Positions 37,364 to 47,932 of a stretch of DNA of 64,000 nt are shown piece by piece. A program made the position numbers and the translations under genes. The DNA is taken from the NCBI GenBank assembly GCA_030426355.1, contig JAUHYQ010000002.1, positions 62,001 through 126,000 on the forward strand, given 5' to 3'. Each line of letters begins with the position of its first letter. Positions within the stretch are counted from its first letter, which is position 1. This DNA comes from Gammaproteobacteria bacterium. Its GTDB lineage: Bacteria > Pseudomonadota > Gammaproteobacteria > Steroidobacterales > GCA-2729495. Under the pieces are notes generated by a model. That model did no database searches. It was not told the DNA's origin and was given only the letters and a program-made list of their open reading frames with translations.

Positions 37364-37980
37364 TGGCTTTGCGGTGCTCCTTCACTCCGGGCGGGCGGTT
37401 CTATCAGGATTCTAACCGGGCCGCTGTCGCCGGCACCGGCGGTCAGGCGGCCGAGTTTCAGGTCATAGGAGATCAAGTCACCGGAGACCGCATTGCTGCC
37501 ATCGCTGAACCGTGCATCGCCAGTGAGCTTAAGTGTTTCGGACTGCATGTCGTATTGAATTTCGTTGGCGGCGCCGCTATTGACGGTTTGCTTGTCAATT
37601 GATGGCTGCTCGAAGCTGGCCGGTGACCCCGTCAGCGTCGCTTCAAGCAGTTCATGATCGCGGAAGCTGAGTACGGCGCTGTCGCATTGCAGACGGGTGT
37701 TGTCGGCTTCGAACACGACGTTGCCGGTAAAGGTCCAGACGCCTTCGGTAAAATCGAGTTTATCGGTTTCCGCGACATCCGCGCGTATTCCCACGTTGCC
37801 CTGATCAAGGCGCAGGCCTCGAAATACCAGACGTCCGGAGGTGTAGTCGAAATCAGATGATTCCGCATCAATCATGATCGGCATATCCGGTTGCGGCACG
37901 ATCGGCTGCTGGCCGAAGGCATCCGTCAGGCATAAAGCCAGCAGGCTAGAGATCAGCACACGTTTTGGGTTGGTAGCCAT
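37360..37980 (-). CDS. lptA: Periplasmic LPS-binding bridge protein
   Basis: Exported OstA/LptA-fold protein that forms the periplasmic LPS bridge between LptC and LptD. A signal peptide ends near QQPIVPQ (about residue 25). The mature part has the family's repeated beta-strand pattern: [21 protein letters not shown], then [20 protein letters not shown], then [21 protein letters not shown]. 206 residues, somewhat longer than the E. coli protein, with a proline- and serine-rich C-terminal tail. It sits between lptC (5 bp) and lptB (overlapping). Confidence 0.93.
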   Translation of the reverse strand: MATNPKRVLISSLLALCLTDAFGQQPIVPQPDMPIMIDAESSDFDYTSGRLVFRGLRLDQGNVGIRADVAETDKLDFTEGVWTFTGNVVFEADNTRLQCDSAVLSFRDHELLEATLTGSPASFEQPSIDKQTVNSGAANEIQYDMQSETLKLTGDARFSDGSNAVSGDLISYDLKLGRLTAGAGDSGPVRILIEPPARSEGAPQSQ

Positions 37981-37985
37981 AAATG

Positions 37986-38549
37986 TCAGGGGATGAATTT
38001 GCCGTTCACATTGGATAACAGCTTGAGGTGATTGACCTTAAAATCTGCCTGCATGCCTGTCGCATTCAGCTGCCGCTGGTTGTAGGTGAGGCGGACGCGA
38101 TTATCAGTTGATGCGCGCATTGTGGCGGGCTCAATATCCAGAGTCTGCGTATTGATTACCGTCTGATTCGGCGCCGCCTCGCCGGAAACTGCGACTACAT
38201 TGCCTGCCAACTCGATAATTCGGGCCCCCTCGGGTATGCGACCGCGATCGGCGCGCACCTTCCATGGCAACCCGTCCGGCGCGCCATAGTTCATGACGAT
38301 TTCGGTAAGTTCAATGCTGTTGTCATCGCTAACTTGCTGGGCGCGCCGCGTGGTCAGTTTATAGAGAACCCGACCATCGTTGGCAGTACCGGTTAATTCG
38401 GCCGCATCGAGGTAATAGGCAAGCTGCAGCAACGGAACCTCCTCTGTTGCTTCGCTATCCTTCTCGTTAACCGCCAGAAAGCTGGTAATCGCTGCGCCTG
38501 CCGCCAGCATTAATATAGATATCACCGTGCGGGGCTCAGGGGTGTCCAT
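37986..38549 (-). CDS. lptC: LPS export protein LptC
   Basis: Inner-membrane protein with one N-terminal helix (VISILMLAAGAAITSFLAV, about 8-26) and a periplasmic beta-jellyroll that receives LPS from LptB2FG and passes it to LptA. 187 residues. The region ELTEIVMNYGAPDGLPWKVRADRG and the strands around VVAVSG and VNTQTLDIEP match the family. Identification rests on fold-type features and on position between kdsC and lptA, the conserved order. Confidence 0.9.
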   Translation of the reverse strand: MDTPEPRTVISILMLAAGAAITSFLAVNEKDSEATEEVPLLQLAYYLDAAELTGTANDGRVLYKLTTRRAQQVSDDNSIELTEIVMNYGAPDGLPWKVRADRGRIPEGARIIELAGNVVAVSGEAAPNQTVINTQTLDIEPATMRASTDNRVRLTYNQRQLNATGMQADFKVNHLKLLSNVNGKFIP

Positions 38550-38557
38550 CGCGGGTA

Positions 38558-39070
38558 TTAACGTCTCGCACTCAGCAACAAATCACAAACTTCCCGAACT
38601 GCACCGCGACCTCCGGCCTTCTGTGTATGCCAGTCAGCAACTGCATCAAGATCCTGATGCGCATCTGCAACAGCAATCGCCAGACCGGCTGCCTGCAGAC
38701 ATTCGATATCCGGCGTGTCATCACCTACGCAGGCAGTGGCCGCAGCGGTCAATTCAAGCTTTTTCAGCAGCTCGTTAAACACCTCAATTTTTTTCGACAC
38801 CCCCAGATGCACATGCTTGATGCCGAGGTCAGCAGCGCGTTTTTCTACGGCTACGCAACTGCGACCGGAAATAATGGCCACTTCGATGCCGGCATCGAGA
38901 ACCTGTCGAATCCCACAGCCATCGCGCACATGAAATACTTTAAATTCGCGGCCATCGGCATCCAGTTGGATGCGGCCGTCAGTCATGACGCCGTCCACGT
39001 CCAGCACCAGCAGTGCTATTCCACCAGCCTGCTGCCGCACTTTTTCCATATCTACTTTCTTATACACCAC
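38558..39070 (-). CDS. kdsC: 3-deoxy-D-manno-octulosonate 8-phosphate phosphatase
   Basis: HAD-superfamily enzyme of the C0 subclass that removes phosphate from Kdo-8-P in Kdo synthesis. The GTG at 39070 is preferred over ATG 39049 because GAGGA stands just before it. DVDGVMTDGRI (DxD nucleophile near 24-26), IISGRSCVAVEKRA near 67, KIEVFNELL near 93 and VGDDTPDIEC near 114 complete the four HAD motifs. 170 residues; these act as a tetramer in relatives. It lies between kdsD and lptC in an LPS operon. Confidence 0.95.
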   Translation of the reverse strand: MVYKKVDMEKVRQQAGGIALLVLDVDGVMTDGRIQLDADGREFKVFHVRDGCGIRQVLDAGIEVAIISGRSCVAVEKRAADLGIKHVHLGVSKKIEVFNELLKKLELTAAATACVGDDTPDIECLQAAGLAIAVADAHQDLDAVADWHTQKAGGRGAVREVCDLLLSARR

Positions 39071-39087
39071 GGTTTTTCCTCGCGCGC

Positions 39088-40071
39088 TTACACTACACCG
39101 GCGCGAAACAAGTCGTGAATGTTGAGCGCGCCCACCACCTTATTATTGCCGTCAACCACAAGCAGCGCATTGATTTTGTTTTGTTCCAGAATGTGGACGG
39201 CCTCCGCCGCCAGCATTTCGGGTGCCGCCGTCTTTCCGCCTTTGGTCATTAACTCGGCCATGGTGGCGGAGCGTATGTCTACATCCCGATCGAGCGCTCG
39301 CCGCAGGTCGCCATCGGTGAACACACCCAGAAGCGCCCCGTCGTCCGCGCATATGGCCGTCATGCCTAACCCTTTGCCGGTCATTTCCAGCATGCCTTGT
39401 GACAGGCTGGCGCCGGCATCCACGCGCGGTATTTCGTTGCCGGTGTGCATCAAATCCGACACCCGCAACAAAAGTTTGCGCCCCAATGTGCCGCCGGGGT
39501 GAGAGAGCGCAAAGTCTTCCTGAGTGAACCCACGCGCCTCCAGCAACGCAATGGCCAGTGCATCGCCCATGGCCAGGGCCACGCTGGTACTGGCTGTCGG
39601 CGCAAGGTTTAGCGGACATGCTTCTTCGCTGATCGACAAGTCCAGTGAAATCTGAGATGCATCTGCCAGCGTGGACGCTTTATTGCCGGTGAGCGTAATC
39701 AGTTTAATGCCCTGACGCTTAAGCAGTGGCAGCAGGGTGATGATCTCAGTAGTTTCTCCCGAATTCGAGAGAGCAATAACCACATCGTCACGAGTGATCA
39801 TGCCAAAGTCGCCGTGGCTGGCTTCGGCAGGATGCACAAAAAAAGCGGGCGTTCCGGTGCTGGCGAGCGTGGCGGCTATTTTGCCGGCGATGTGACCGGA
39901 CTTGCCCATACCGGTTACCACGACGCGTCCCGTACAACTCAGGCACAGCAGGCAGGCCTGCTCGAATTCCGCACCGATGCGGGGAATCAACTCCTGAATA
40001 GATCGCGCTTCAATCTCCAGCACACGCCGGGCTGCAGCACCCATGTCTGTGTGTACGGGCGATTTGTTCAT
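39088..40071 (-). CDS. kdsD: D-arabinose 5-phosphate isomerase
   Basis: Converts ribulose 5-phosphate to arabinose 5-phosphate, the first step of Kdo synthesis. 327 residues: an SIS sugar-isomerase domain (GMGKSGHIAGKIAATLAST near 56, SNSGETTEII near 107, TASTSVALAMGDALA near 160), then two CBS domains (about 205-325) ending in VVDGNNKVVGALNIHDLFRAG. A single-enzyme form typical of the chromosomal kds operon. It stands 18 bp after the Na+/Ca2+ antiporter gene and upstream of kdsC. Confidence 0.96.
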   Translation of the reverse strand: MNKSPVHTDMGAAARRVLEIEARSIQELIPRIGAEFEQACLLCLSCTGRVVVTGMGKSGHIAGKIAATLASTGTPAFFVHPAEASHGDFGMITRDDVVIALSNSGETTEIITLLPLLKRQGIKLITLTGNKASTLADASQISLDLSISEEACPLNLAPTASTSVALAMGDALAIALLEARGFTQEDFALSHPGGTLGRKLLLRVSDLMHTGNEIPRVDAGASLSQGMLEMTGKGLGMTAICADDGALLGVFTDGDLRRALDRDVDIRSATMAELMTKGGKTAAPEMLAAEAVHILEQNKINALLVVDGNNKVVGALNIHDLFRAGVV

Positions 40072-40089
40072 GCTGCATTTCTCCGTTGA

Positions 40090-41058
40090 TTACAGTGCGG
40101 TACCTATCAGGTAACCCTGATAGCTCAGGAAACCCGCCAGCAGGGCAAGCCCCATGGTTCTCCCGATGCCGGGACTGCCAAATGGATTGTACGTTAATCG
40201 CAGCAGAGCCACCGTAAACACGAGCATTACCGGGTAGTGCAAAGTGATAACGGACGCGTCGAGCGGGCCGGGCCCCGCAATACCAGCGGCACCGATGACC
40301 GCGAGCAGGTTAAAAACATTTGAGCCAATAATGTTTCCGACCGCCAGCCCGGTTTCACCGCGCGCCGCGCTAACGACCGAAACCGCGAGTTCCGGCAGGC
40401 TAGTGCCGACCGCAATAACGGTAAGACCAATAATCAGGTCGGATACCCCGAAAGTTCTGGCCAGACTTTCCGCGCCGGACACCAGCAGTTCGGCGCCTGC
40501 TAGCAGAGTGATAAAGCCGATCAGCAAAATGCCCGAAGCCTTAAGCCCGGGCATTTGTGGCGGTAACTCCACCCCGGCCTGCCTCATAACCGGATCATCC
40601 GGTCGCAGACGCTGGCCAGTGCGACTTACCCAGTAGAGAAAAAGCATCAGGCCGGCGAGCAGAATGACCCCGTCGTAAAAATTCAGGGCACCATCCAGGA
40701 ATAACGCACCTGCCCCCAGGCTGACGGCGAGCAACACGATAAGTTCATGGCGCAGCGCGGCCGAAAGTTCGTGGCTTACAGGCTTGACCAGCGTCGATGC
40801 ACCGAGCACCAGCCCGACGTTCGCAATATTGGAACCCAGGGCGTTGCCAACGGCCATTCCGGTCAGGCCCTCGCGCGCGGCAGAGATTGACACCATGACT
40901 TCTGGGGCAGAGGTGGCGAAGGCGACGACCGTGAGGCCAATGACCACGGGGGCGACACCAAGCAGTCGCGCAATAGCGCCGGCGCCCGCGGAGAAGCGAT
41001 CGGCCCCCCAAATGAGCAATACGAAGCCGATGAGCGTAGAAAGTACGTCGAGTAACAT
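40090..41058 (-). CDS. yrbG: YrbG-type calcium/sodium antiporter
   Basis: Inner-membrane cation exchanger of the Ca2+:cation antiporter family, 322 residues, about ten helices in two inverted halves. The alpha-repeat signatures ATSAPEVMVSISAA and ALGSNIANVGLVLG (first half), and GTSLPELAVSVVSAARGETG with IIGSNVFNLL (second half), carry the acidic ion-binding residues. The start at 41058 (MLLDVLSTLIGF) avoids a 24-residue extension without homology. It is the first gene of the minus-strand run, in the same place as yrbG in E. coli, divergent from ibaG with about 120 bp between. Its link to LPS genes is positional. Confidence 0.94.
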   Translation of the reverse strand: MLLDVLSTLIGFVLLIWGADRFSAGAGAIARLLGVAPVVIGLTVVAFATSAPEVMVSISAAREGLTGMAVGNALGSNIANVGLVLGASTLVKPVSHELSAALRHELIVLLAVSLGAGALFLDGALNFYDGVILLAGLMLFLYWVSRTGQRLRPDDPVMRQAGVELPPQMPGLKASGILLIGFITLLAGAELLVSGAESLARTFGVSDLIIGLTVIAVGTSLPELAVSVVSAARGETGLAVGNIIGSNVFNLLAVIGAAGIAGPGPLDASVITLHYPVMLVFTVALLRLTYNPFGSPGIGRTMGLALLAGFLSYQGYLIGTAL

Positions 41059-41177
41059 TGTGCTGAATGAGTGATGCCGATGAGTAACGGTGCACAATGA
41101 TAACCGCAACTGCGTAGAGACACAGTTCATTTATCTCTACAATAAGCCGGCCAACTTCAGGAACGATCGTTAAAGTA

Positions 41178-41417
41178 ATGAAAGCTAGCGAAATCGAACA
41201 ACTTATTGCGGCTGGTCTGCCGGGCTGTCAGGTGCAGGTGCTGAGCGACGACGATACGCATTTTGAAGCAATCGTGGTGAGCGCCGATTTTGATGGCAAA
41301 CGACCTCTGCAGAGGCATCAGATGGTCTATAAGACGCTGGGCCCGCACATGGGCGGCGACATTCATGCGCTGTCGATTAAGGCGCTCACTCCCGCGGAGC
41401 AGGGTGGCGGCGCCTGA
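41178..41417 (+). CDS. ibaG: BolA/IbaG family iron-sulfur trafficking protein
   Basis: A 79-residue BolA-type protein. The sequence reads MKASEIEQLIAAGLPGCQVQV, then HFEAIVVSADFDGKRPLQRHQMVY, with the invariant RHQMVY near 45-50, where the His may bind an iron-sulfur cluster with a monothiol glutaredoxin. It stands alone, 15 bp before murA. In E. coli ibaG/yrbA is found in the same order but preceded by the mla genes, which are not here. Confidence 0.93.
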   Translation: MKASEIEQLIAAGLPGCQVQVLSDDDTHFEAIVVSADFDGKRPLQRHQMVYKTLGPHMGGDIHALSIKALTPAEQGGGA

Positions 41418-42689
<1,272 letters not shown>

Positions 42690-42742
42690 TCGCTAAGCCT
42701 TTATGCGCCTTGTGCCGGTAGGCAACGCTGATTCGCCCTGTG

Positions 42743-42748
42743 TATAAT
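42743..42748 (+). promoter_or_regulatory. -10 element likely driving petABC
   Basis: Perfect TATAAT in the 208-bp murA-petA gap, about 150 bp before the petA ATG. The -35 is poor, so confidence is limited. The long leader (about 140 nt) holds no recognised riboswitch. Confidence 0.4.
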
Positions 42749-42897
42749 CCACGCCCCGGGCACCGGCTTGGCCGTTCGCATGCCCGATTCTGACTAAATT
42801 AATGTATGGATACTGACTGCCAGTCTGACGACTCTTGCTACGTGCAAAGGGTTAGGCGGAGGTCGGATATTGACAAGACGAATGGTGGGGACACCTT

Positions 42898-43494
42898 ATG
42901 AGCGAAGATAACGGTCTTAGCCGAAGACGTTTTCTGACAGTAGCGACCAGTATTACCGGCGCAGTGGGCGCGGTCGCAGCCGCTGTACCTTTTCTTTCTT
43001 CATGGCAGCCCAGTGCAAGAGCACGTGCGTTGGGCGCACCCGTTGAAGTGGATCTGAGCAAACTGGAACCGGGTTCTATGATGCGTGTTATATGGCGCGG
43101 TAACCCGGTATCGATTTTGCGCCGTTCCGAAACCATGCTTAAGCTGCTGGCCGGTGAAAAAGCCGACTTGCGTGATCCGGATTCCGACGTACTGGATCAG
43201 CAGCCGGAATACGCACGTAACGCAACGCGTTCGATCAAGCCGGAGTTTCTCATTGTTATCAGCAACTGTACGCATCTGGGCTGTGTTCCGGTCAACCGCT
43301 TCGAGGTGGCACCTGCTGATCTGGGCCCTGACTGGGTAGGTGGTTTTTTCTGCCCGTGCCACGGTTCGAAGTTTGATCTGGCCGGTCGTGTTTACGCAGG
43401 CGTGCCTGCGCCGACCAATCTTAAGGTGCCGCCGCACCGCTACTTGGGGGATAAGACCCTTTTAATTGGTGAAGACGCGGAGGTGGCAGCGTGA
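42898..43494 (+). CDS. petA: Ubiquinol-cytochrome c reductase iron-sulfur (Rieske) subunit
   Basis: Rieske [2Fe-2S] protein of the bc1 complex. 198 residues. A twin-arginine-type start (SRRRFLTVATS, about 9-19) precedes the single membrane helix GAVGAVAAAVPFLSSW. The cluster ligands are in CTHLGCVP near 122 and CPCHGSKFD near 152. It passes one electron from ubiquinol to cytochrome c1 and is held in the periplasm by its N-terminal anchor. It overlaps petB by 4 bp (GTGA). Confidence 0.96.
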   Translation: MSEDNGLSRRRFLTVATSITGAVGAVAAAVPFLSSWQPSARARALGAPVEVDLSKLEPGSMMRVIWRGNPVSILRRSETMLKLLAGEKADLRDPDSDVLDQQPEYARNATRSIKPEFLIVISNCTHLGCVPVNRFEVAPADLGPDWVGGFFCPCHGSKFDLAGRVYAGVPAPTNLKVPPHRYLGDKTLLIGEDAEVAA

Positions 43495-44753
43495 GTAATG
43501 CACCGGCAAATGCGGTACCTGAGGGCGCAGGCCGCGGGACGCGGTTATTGGCATGGATAGACGCACGTTTTCCGCTCAGCAAAATGATGCGCGAGCATGC
43601 CACCGAATATTACGCTGGCAAGAACTTCAACATCTGGTATGTATTTGGCGTACTGGCCATGGTGGTGCTGATTATTCAGCTCATCACCGGCATCTTCCTC
43701 ACGATGAACTATAAGCCATCGGCCGAGGATGCTTTCGCCTCGGTCGAGTACATCATGCGTGACGTTGAGTGGGGCTGGTTAATCCGTTATCTGCATTCCA
43801 CGGGCGCATCGGCATTTTTTATCGTGGTATACCTGCATATGTTCCGGGCCATGCTTTACGGATCCTACAAAAAGCCCAGAGAGTTGTTGTGGCTTATTGG
43901 CATGGTGATCTATGTGGCGTTGATGGCCGAAGCCTTTATGGGGTATTTGCTCCCCTGGGGGCAGATGTCCTACTGGGGCGCACAGGTCATTATCTCGCTG
44001 TTCGGCGCCCTGCCGGTAATAGGCGATCCGCTTGTCGAATGGATACGCGGCGACTACAACATTTCGGATATCACGCTGAATCGCTTTTTTGCGCTGCACG
44101 TGATTGCGGTGCCGCTGGCTCTGGTGATGCTGGTTGTAATGCACATTCTGGCGTTGCATGAAACGGGGTCTAACAACCCGGACGGTATCGAGATCAAAGA
44201 GAACAAGGGCCCTGACGGCATTCCTGTCGACGGGATTGCTTTTCACCCTTTTTACACGGCCAAGGATCTGGTTGCGATCATCGTGTTCCTGATTCTGTTC
44301 CTGGGCGTGGTTTTCTTCGCTCCGGAAATGGGCGGATACTTCCTTGAGCATGCCAATTTTGAGCCTGCAAACTCGCTTAAGACGCCGGAGCATATCGCCC
44401 CTGTTTGGTACTTCACGCCGTTCTACGCCATCCTGCGTGCCGTGCCGGATAAGTTGGGCGGCGTCATATTAATGGGTGGTGCGATTATCGTGCTGTTCCT
44501 GTTGCCCTGGTTAGACCGCAGCCCGGTGAAATCAATTCGCTACCGTGGATGGGGTTACAAGGGCGCGCTGGCCGTGTTTGCGGTGTCTTTTGTGGTTCTG
44601 GGGTATCTGGGTATGCAGCCTCCTACGGATACCTACACGCTCATAGCGCGAGTCTGCACGATTTTGTATTTCGGCTTTTTCATTTACCTATATATCTATA
44701 CCGGTTCCGAGCAGGGCAAGCCTGTTCCGGATCGTTTGACGTACCACGGTTGA
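43491..44753 (+). CDS. petB: Cytochrome b subunit of the bc1 complex
   Basis: Integral subunit with two b haems and the Qo and Qi sites. 420 residues from a GTG that overlaps the petA stop. About eight helices. Haem-ligating histidines lie in SAFFIVVYLHMFRAM and FALHVIAVPLALV-type helices. PWGQMSYWGAQVI is the Qo-lining loop. The motif that reads PEWY in mitochondria is PVWY here (IAPVWYFTPFYAIL), a substitution known from beta- and gammaproteobacterial bc1 complexes. Confidence 0.97.
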   Translation: MSNAPANAVPEGAGRGTRLLAWIDARFPLSKMMREHATEYYAGKNFNIWYVFGVLAMVVLIIQLITGIFLTMNYKPSAEDAFASVEYIMRDVEWGWLIRYLHSTGASAFFIVVYLHMFRAMLYGSYKKPRELLWLIGMVIYVALMAEAFMGYLLPWGQMSYWGAQVIISLFGALPVIGDPLVEWIRGDYNISDITLNRFFALHVIAVPLALVMLVVMHILALHETGSNNPDGIEIKENKGPDGIPVDGIAFHPFYTAKDLVAIIVFLILFLGVVFFAPEMGGYFLEHANFEPANSLKTPEHIAPVWYFTPFYAILRAVPDKLGGVILMGGAIIVLFLLPWLDRSPVKSIRYRGWGYKGALAVFAVSFVVLGYLGMQPPTDTYTLIARVCTILYFGFFIYLYIYTGSEQGKPVPDRLTYHG

Positions 44754-44769
44754 GCGGGGGATAAGCAAC

Positions 44770-45555
44770 ATGATTATTAGAGTCAAGCATATTCCTGCCG
44801 TTTTGCTTTCCACCGTTATCGGCCTGTCCATGCCCATGGTGGCGAATGCTGCAGGCGGTGGTTTTGCGCTCGAAGCTGCCGGTAATGACGTTGCTGATAT
44901 TGCATCACTGCAGCGCGGGGCGCGTAATTTTGTGAATTACTGCATGGGTTGTCACTCGGCCAAGTACATTCGCTTCAGCAAGCTGCAGGAGACGCTGCGG
45001 CTGACGGATGAGCAGATTCAGGAAAATCTGATGTTTGCTGCCAGCAAGGTGGACGAGACCATGAGAGTCGCCATGCCGGCCGCCGATGCAGCGCGCTGGT
45101 TCGGGCAAGTACCGCCCGACCTCACGTTGGTCGCCCGCAGTCGCGGCACCGCTTGGGTGTATACATTTCTGAAGTCGTTTTACTTGGACGAAAAAGCAGC
45201 GACCGGCACAAATAACCTGGTGTTTCCCAATGCCAGCATGCCGCATGTGTTGTGGGAGTTGCAGGGATTGCAGTCGGCAACTTTTCATACCAGCACCAAT
45301 GAAGAAACCGGCGAGATTACGGAGCATTTCGGTGACCCGGCCTATTTTGAAAGCCTGGAGCAGGTAGCCACGGGCAGCCTCTCGCCGGAAGAGTATGATC
45401 AGTTTGTTCGTGACATCGTGAACTTTCTGGACTGGGCGGGTACGCCCGAGCAATTAGAACGCCGCACCCTGGGCATCTGGGTTCTGATTTTCCTGTTGGT
45501 ATTCCTGATCTTTGCGTACCTGCTTAAGGTCGAAATCTGGAAGGACGTGAAATGA
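44770..45555 (+). CDS. petC: Cytochrome c1
   Basis: Membrane-anchored c-type cytochrome of the bc1 complex, 261 residues. A signal peptide (about 1-26) leads to NYCMGCHSAKYIRF, the single haem c site (CxxCH near 57-61). The axial-ligand methionine is likely in DETMRVAMPAADAARW near 100. A C-terminal anchor (WVLIFLLVFLIFAYLLKVEIW, about 237-257) fixes it in the inner membrane. Its stop codon overlaps the sspA start. It hands electrons to a soluble or membrane-bound cytochrome c, not encoded here. Confidence 0.96.
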   Translation: MIIRVKHIPAVLLSTVIGLSMPMVANAAGGGFALEAAGNDVADIASLQRGARNFVNYCMGCHSAKYIRFSKLQETLRLTDEQIQENLMFAASKVDETMRVAMPAADAARWFGQVPPDLTLVARSRGTAWVYTFLKSFYLDEKAATGTNNLVFPNASMPHVLWELQGLQSATFHTSTNEETGEITEHFGDPAYFESLEQVATGSLSPEEYDQFVRDIVNFLDWAGTPEQLERRTLGIWVLIFLLVFLIFAYLLKVEIWKDVK

Positions 45556-46151
45556 CGCTTTTTTCAAACCCGACTTGTTTTCAAAGTCATCGTGCTCGTT
45601 TAGTGATGGCTGAGAAAAGCATCAGTATTGATGTAGTCGATGTGGATGGCGTAAGTCTTCCGGAAGATTTGCTCGATCTCAATCCTTATCACAGCGTGCC
45701 TACGCTGGTTGACCGCGATCTCGTGCTGTATGACTCCCGCGTCATTATTGAGTATCTTGATGAGCGTTTCCCCCACCCGCCGTTAATGCCTGTCGACCCG
45801 GTCACTCGGGCACAGTTTCGGTTGGCGCTTTTCCGTATTGAGAAAGACTGGTACTCACAGGCAGAGCTAATTGAAAGCGCAGTGGATAAGCGCGCTGCAA
45901 CCCGCGCTCGCAAAGTGTTGACGGAAAGTATTGTGGCCAGTGCGCAGGTATTCGCCATGAAAAGATATTTTCTCAGCGATGAGTTCTCGCTTGTTGATTG
46001 CAGTATCGCGCCTATTTTATGGCGTCTGCCGGTCTACGGAATTGAGCTGGATGCGTCGGCCACACCGGTGCGGAAATATATGGACGACGTCTTCAGGCGG
46101 CCTTCTTTTCGCCGCAGCCTGACTGAGCTTGAGCAGGAAATGCGCCAGTAG
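45552..46151 (+). CDS. sspA: Stringent starvation protein A (GST-fold RNA polymerase-associated)
   Basis: A 199-residue glutathione-S-transferase-fold protein that in E. coli binds RNA polymerase and supports acid and stress survival. FSNPTCFQSHRARLVMAEK opens the thioredoxin half (position of the GST active-site region without a catalytic Ser or Tyr), and NPYHSVPTLVDRDLVLYDSRVIIEYL is typical; the helical half follows. Overlap of 4 bp with petC and proximity to sspB support the assignment; petABC-sspAB is a common order in gammaproteobacteria. Confidence 0.93.
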   Translation: MTLFSNPTCFQSHRARLVMAEKSISIDVVDVDGVSLPEDLLDLNPYHSVPTLVDRDLVLYDSRVIIEYLDERFPHPPLMPVDPVTRAQFRLALFRIEKDWYSQAELIESAVDKRAATRARKVLTESIVASAQVFAMKRYFLSDEFSLVDCSIAPILWRLPVYGIELDASATPVRKYMDDVFRRPSFRRSLTELEQEMRQ

Positions 46152-46170
46152 AGCCTGGTGCACGCGAACT

Positions 46171-46542
46171 GTGAGCGATGTTCTGACACCTTCCCGGCCT
46201 TATCTTCTGCGTGCCATGCACGAGTGGATGAGCGATAACGGCCAAACACCGCTGCTTATTGTGGATGCTTCTGGCGACGGGGTTTTAGTACCAACGGAAT
46301 CTGTTGAAGATGATCATATTGTCCTTAATGTGTCGTGGTCAGCTACGCGTAATTTGCAGCTTGGTAACGAATTAATCACATTTGAGGCGCGCTTTTCGGG
46401 TAAACCTCATGCGGTGAGCGTTCCGATAGGCGCTATAAAGGGCATATACGCTCGCGAGTCAGGGCAGGGCATGATGTTTCAGGACGATATAGTCGCTGCG
46501 GATAAAAAGCCCGCGCGCCCCGGCCTTCGAGTGGTCAAGTAG
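46171..46542 (+). CDS. sspB: ClpXP protease specificity-enhancing factor
   Basis: A 123-residue adaptor that binds ssrA-tagged proteins and delivers them to ClpXP. Starts MSDVLTPSRPYLLRAMHEWM from GTG 46171; the longer frame upstream is a shadow of the sspA 3' end. The core has HIVLNVSWSATRNLQLG and FEARFSGKPHAVSVPIGAIKGIYARE, which line the tag-binding groove. The C-terminus ends LRVVK, the ClpX-binding (XB) motif. No clear Shine-Dalgarno precedes the start. It converges with, and overlaps by 8 bp, the minus-strand SpoIIAA-like gene. Confidence 0.94.
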   Translation: MSDVLTPSRPYLLRAMHEWMSDNGQTPLLIVDASGDGVLVPTESVEDDHIVLNVSWSATRNLQLGNELITFEARFSGKPHAVSVPIGAIKGIYARESGQGMMFQDDIVAADKKPARPGLRVVK

Positions 46543-46921
46543 GAGCGTCTTCGCTCAGCCAGAGCTCGGCATCTTCGATGCTTTCAAACGCACGGTAGTT
46601 CATCCCACGATTGCGCGCCACTGCTTCAAAGTCGCGAGCGATATGCAGTTGCTCTGGCGTGGTTACGCACGCCAGTCGATGAAACCGAAACACCAGCATG
46701 TCTTCGAGCAATTTGTCGCCTATACCCATGAGGTCGAAAATATTTCCAACCGTATAAACCAGCTGACGCTCGTCCATCAGAACCCGATGGATATTTTCAC
46801 GATCACATCGCTCCGCCAGTTCAGCGGAAAAATTTTGCGCCTCGGTATTGCCGGCCGAACCGGGCTTATGGGTGACCAGCAAATACTTGTCCCGAACCTC
46901 AATGTTCGGTGTCAGTGCCAT
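46535..46921 (-). CDS. SpoIIAA/STAS-like protein of unknown role
   Basis: A 128-residue soluble protein, from ATG 46921, one base after diaA. The pattern is a beta strand NIEVRDKYLLVTHKPG, an acidic loop, ERCDRENIHRVLMDERQLVYT, then FRFHRLACVTTPEQLH and a closing SIEDAELWLSED. It resembles SpoIIAA-like or STAS-type domains, as in stand-alone bacterial copies whose last helix often reads SxEEALAWL. No serine equivalent to the anti-sigma phosphorylation site is evident. It replaces dolP at the end of the lpoA-yraN-diaA set. The assignment is by general pattern only. Confidence 0.6.
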   Translation of the reverse strand: MALTPNIEVRDKYLLVTHKPGSAGNTEAQNFSAELAERCDRENIHRVLMDERQLVYTVGNIFDLMGIGDKLLEDMLVFRFHRLACVTTPEQLHIARDFEAVARNRGMNYRAFESIEDAELWLSEDAPT

Positions 46922-46922
46922 A

Positions 46923-47531
<609 letters not shown>

Positions 47532-47543
47532 CTAGGTTAATGA

Positions 47544-47921
47544 TTAGTAGCAGTCGTCCGCGCAGAATGCGCGTTTGCGCCAATCGATAACCGGTGCATG
47601 GAGTGGGCCAGATAGAGCGAGCACGTCGAAACGTATAGGGAATCGCGCCAGTGCTTTATGTCGTTGCAGATAAAGTCGCGTGGCGCGAAAAAGTTTTTGT
47701 CTTTTTTGCCGGGTGATTGAAAGTAGCGGGCCGCCATGGCTGTTTCTGGCACGATACCGGACTTCAACGATCACCAGGCACCCGCCGTCGAGCATGATCA
47801 GATCCAGTTCGCCCATTTTGCAGCGAAAATTGGACTGTATGTGCTGCAGACCGTGTGCTTCCAGCCAGTCACGCGCCAGCCGTTCGCCGGCACTACCGTG
47901 TTGCAGGTGCCGAGCGACCAC
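47544..47921 (-). CDS. yraN: YraN family (UPF0102) nuclease-like protein
   Basis: A 125-residue protein with a restriction-endonuclease-like fold: GERLARDWLEAHGLQHIQSNFRCKMGELDLIMLDGG near 11-46 contains the E...D pair, followed by LVIVEVRYRARNSHGG (ExR/K near 53). These are PD-(D/E)xK active-site elements. The family's substrate is not established. GTG start, short spacing (11 bp) from lpoA upstream and 39 bp to diaA. This order is standard in gammaproteobacteria. Confidence 0.93.
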   Translation of the reverse strand: MVARHLQHGSAGERLARDWLEAHGLQHIQSNFRCKMGELDLIMLDGGCLVIVEVRYRARNSHGGPLLSITRQKRQKLFRATRLYLQRHKALARFPIRFDVLALSGPLHAPVIDWRKRAFCADDCY

Positions 47922-47932
47922 TCACAAGCACT

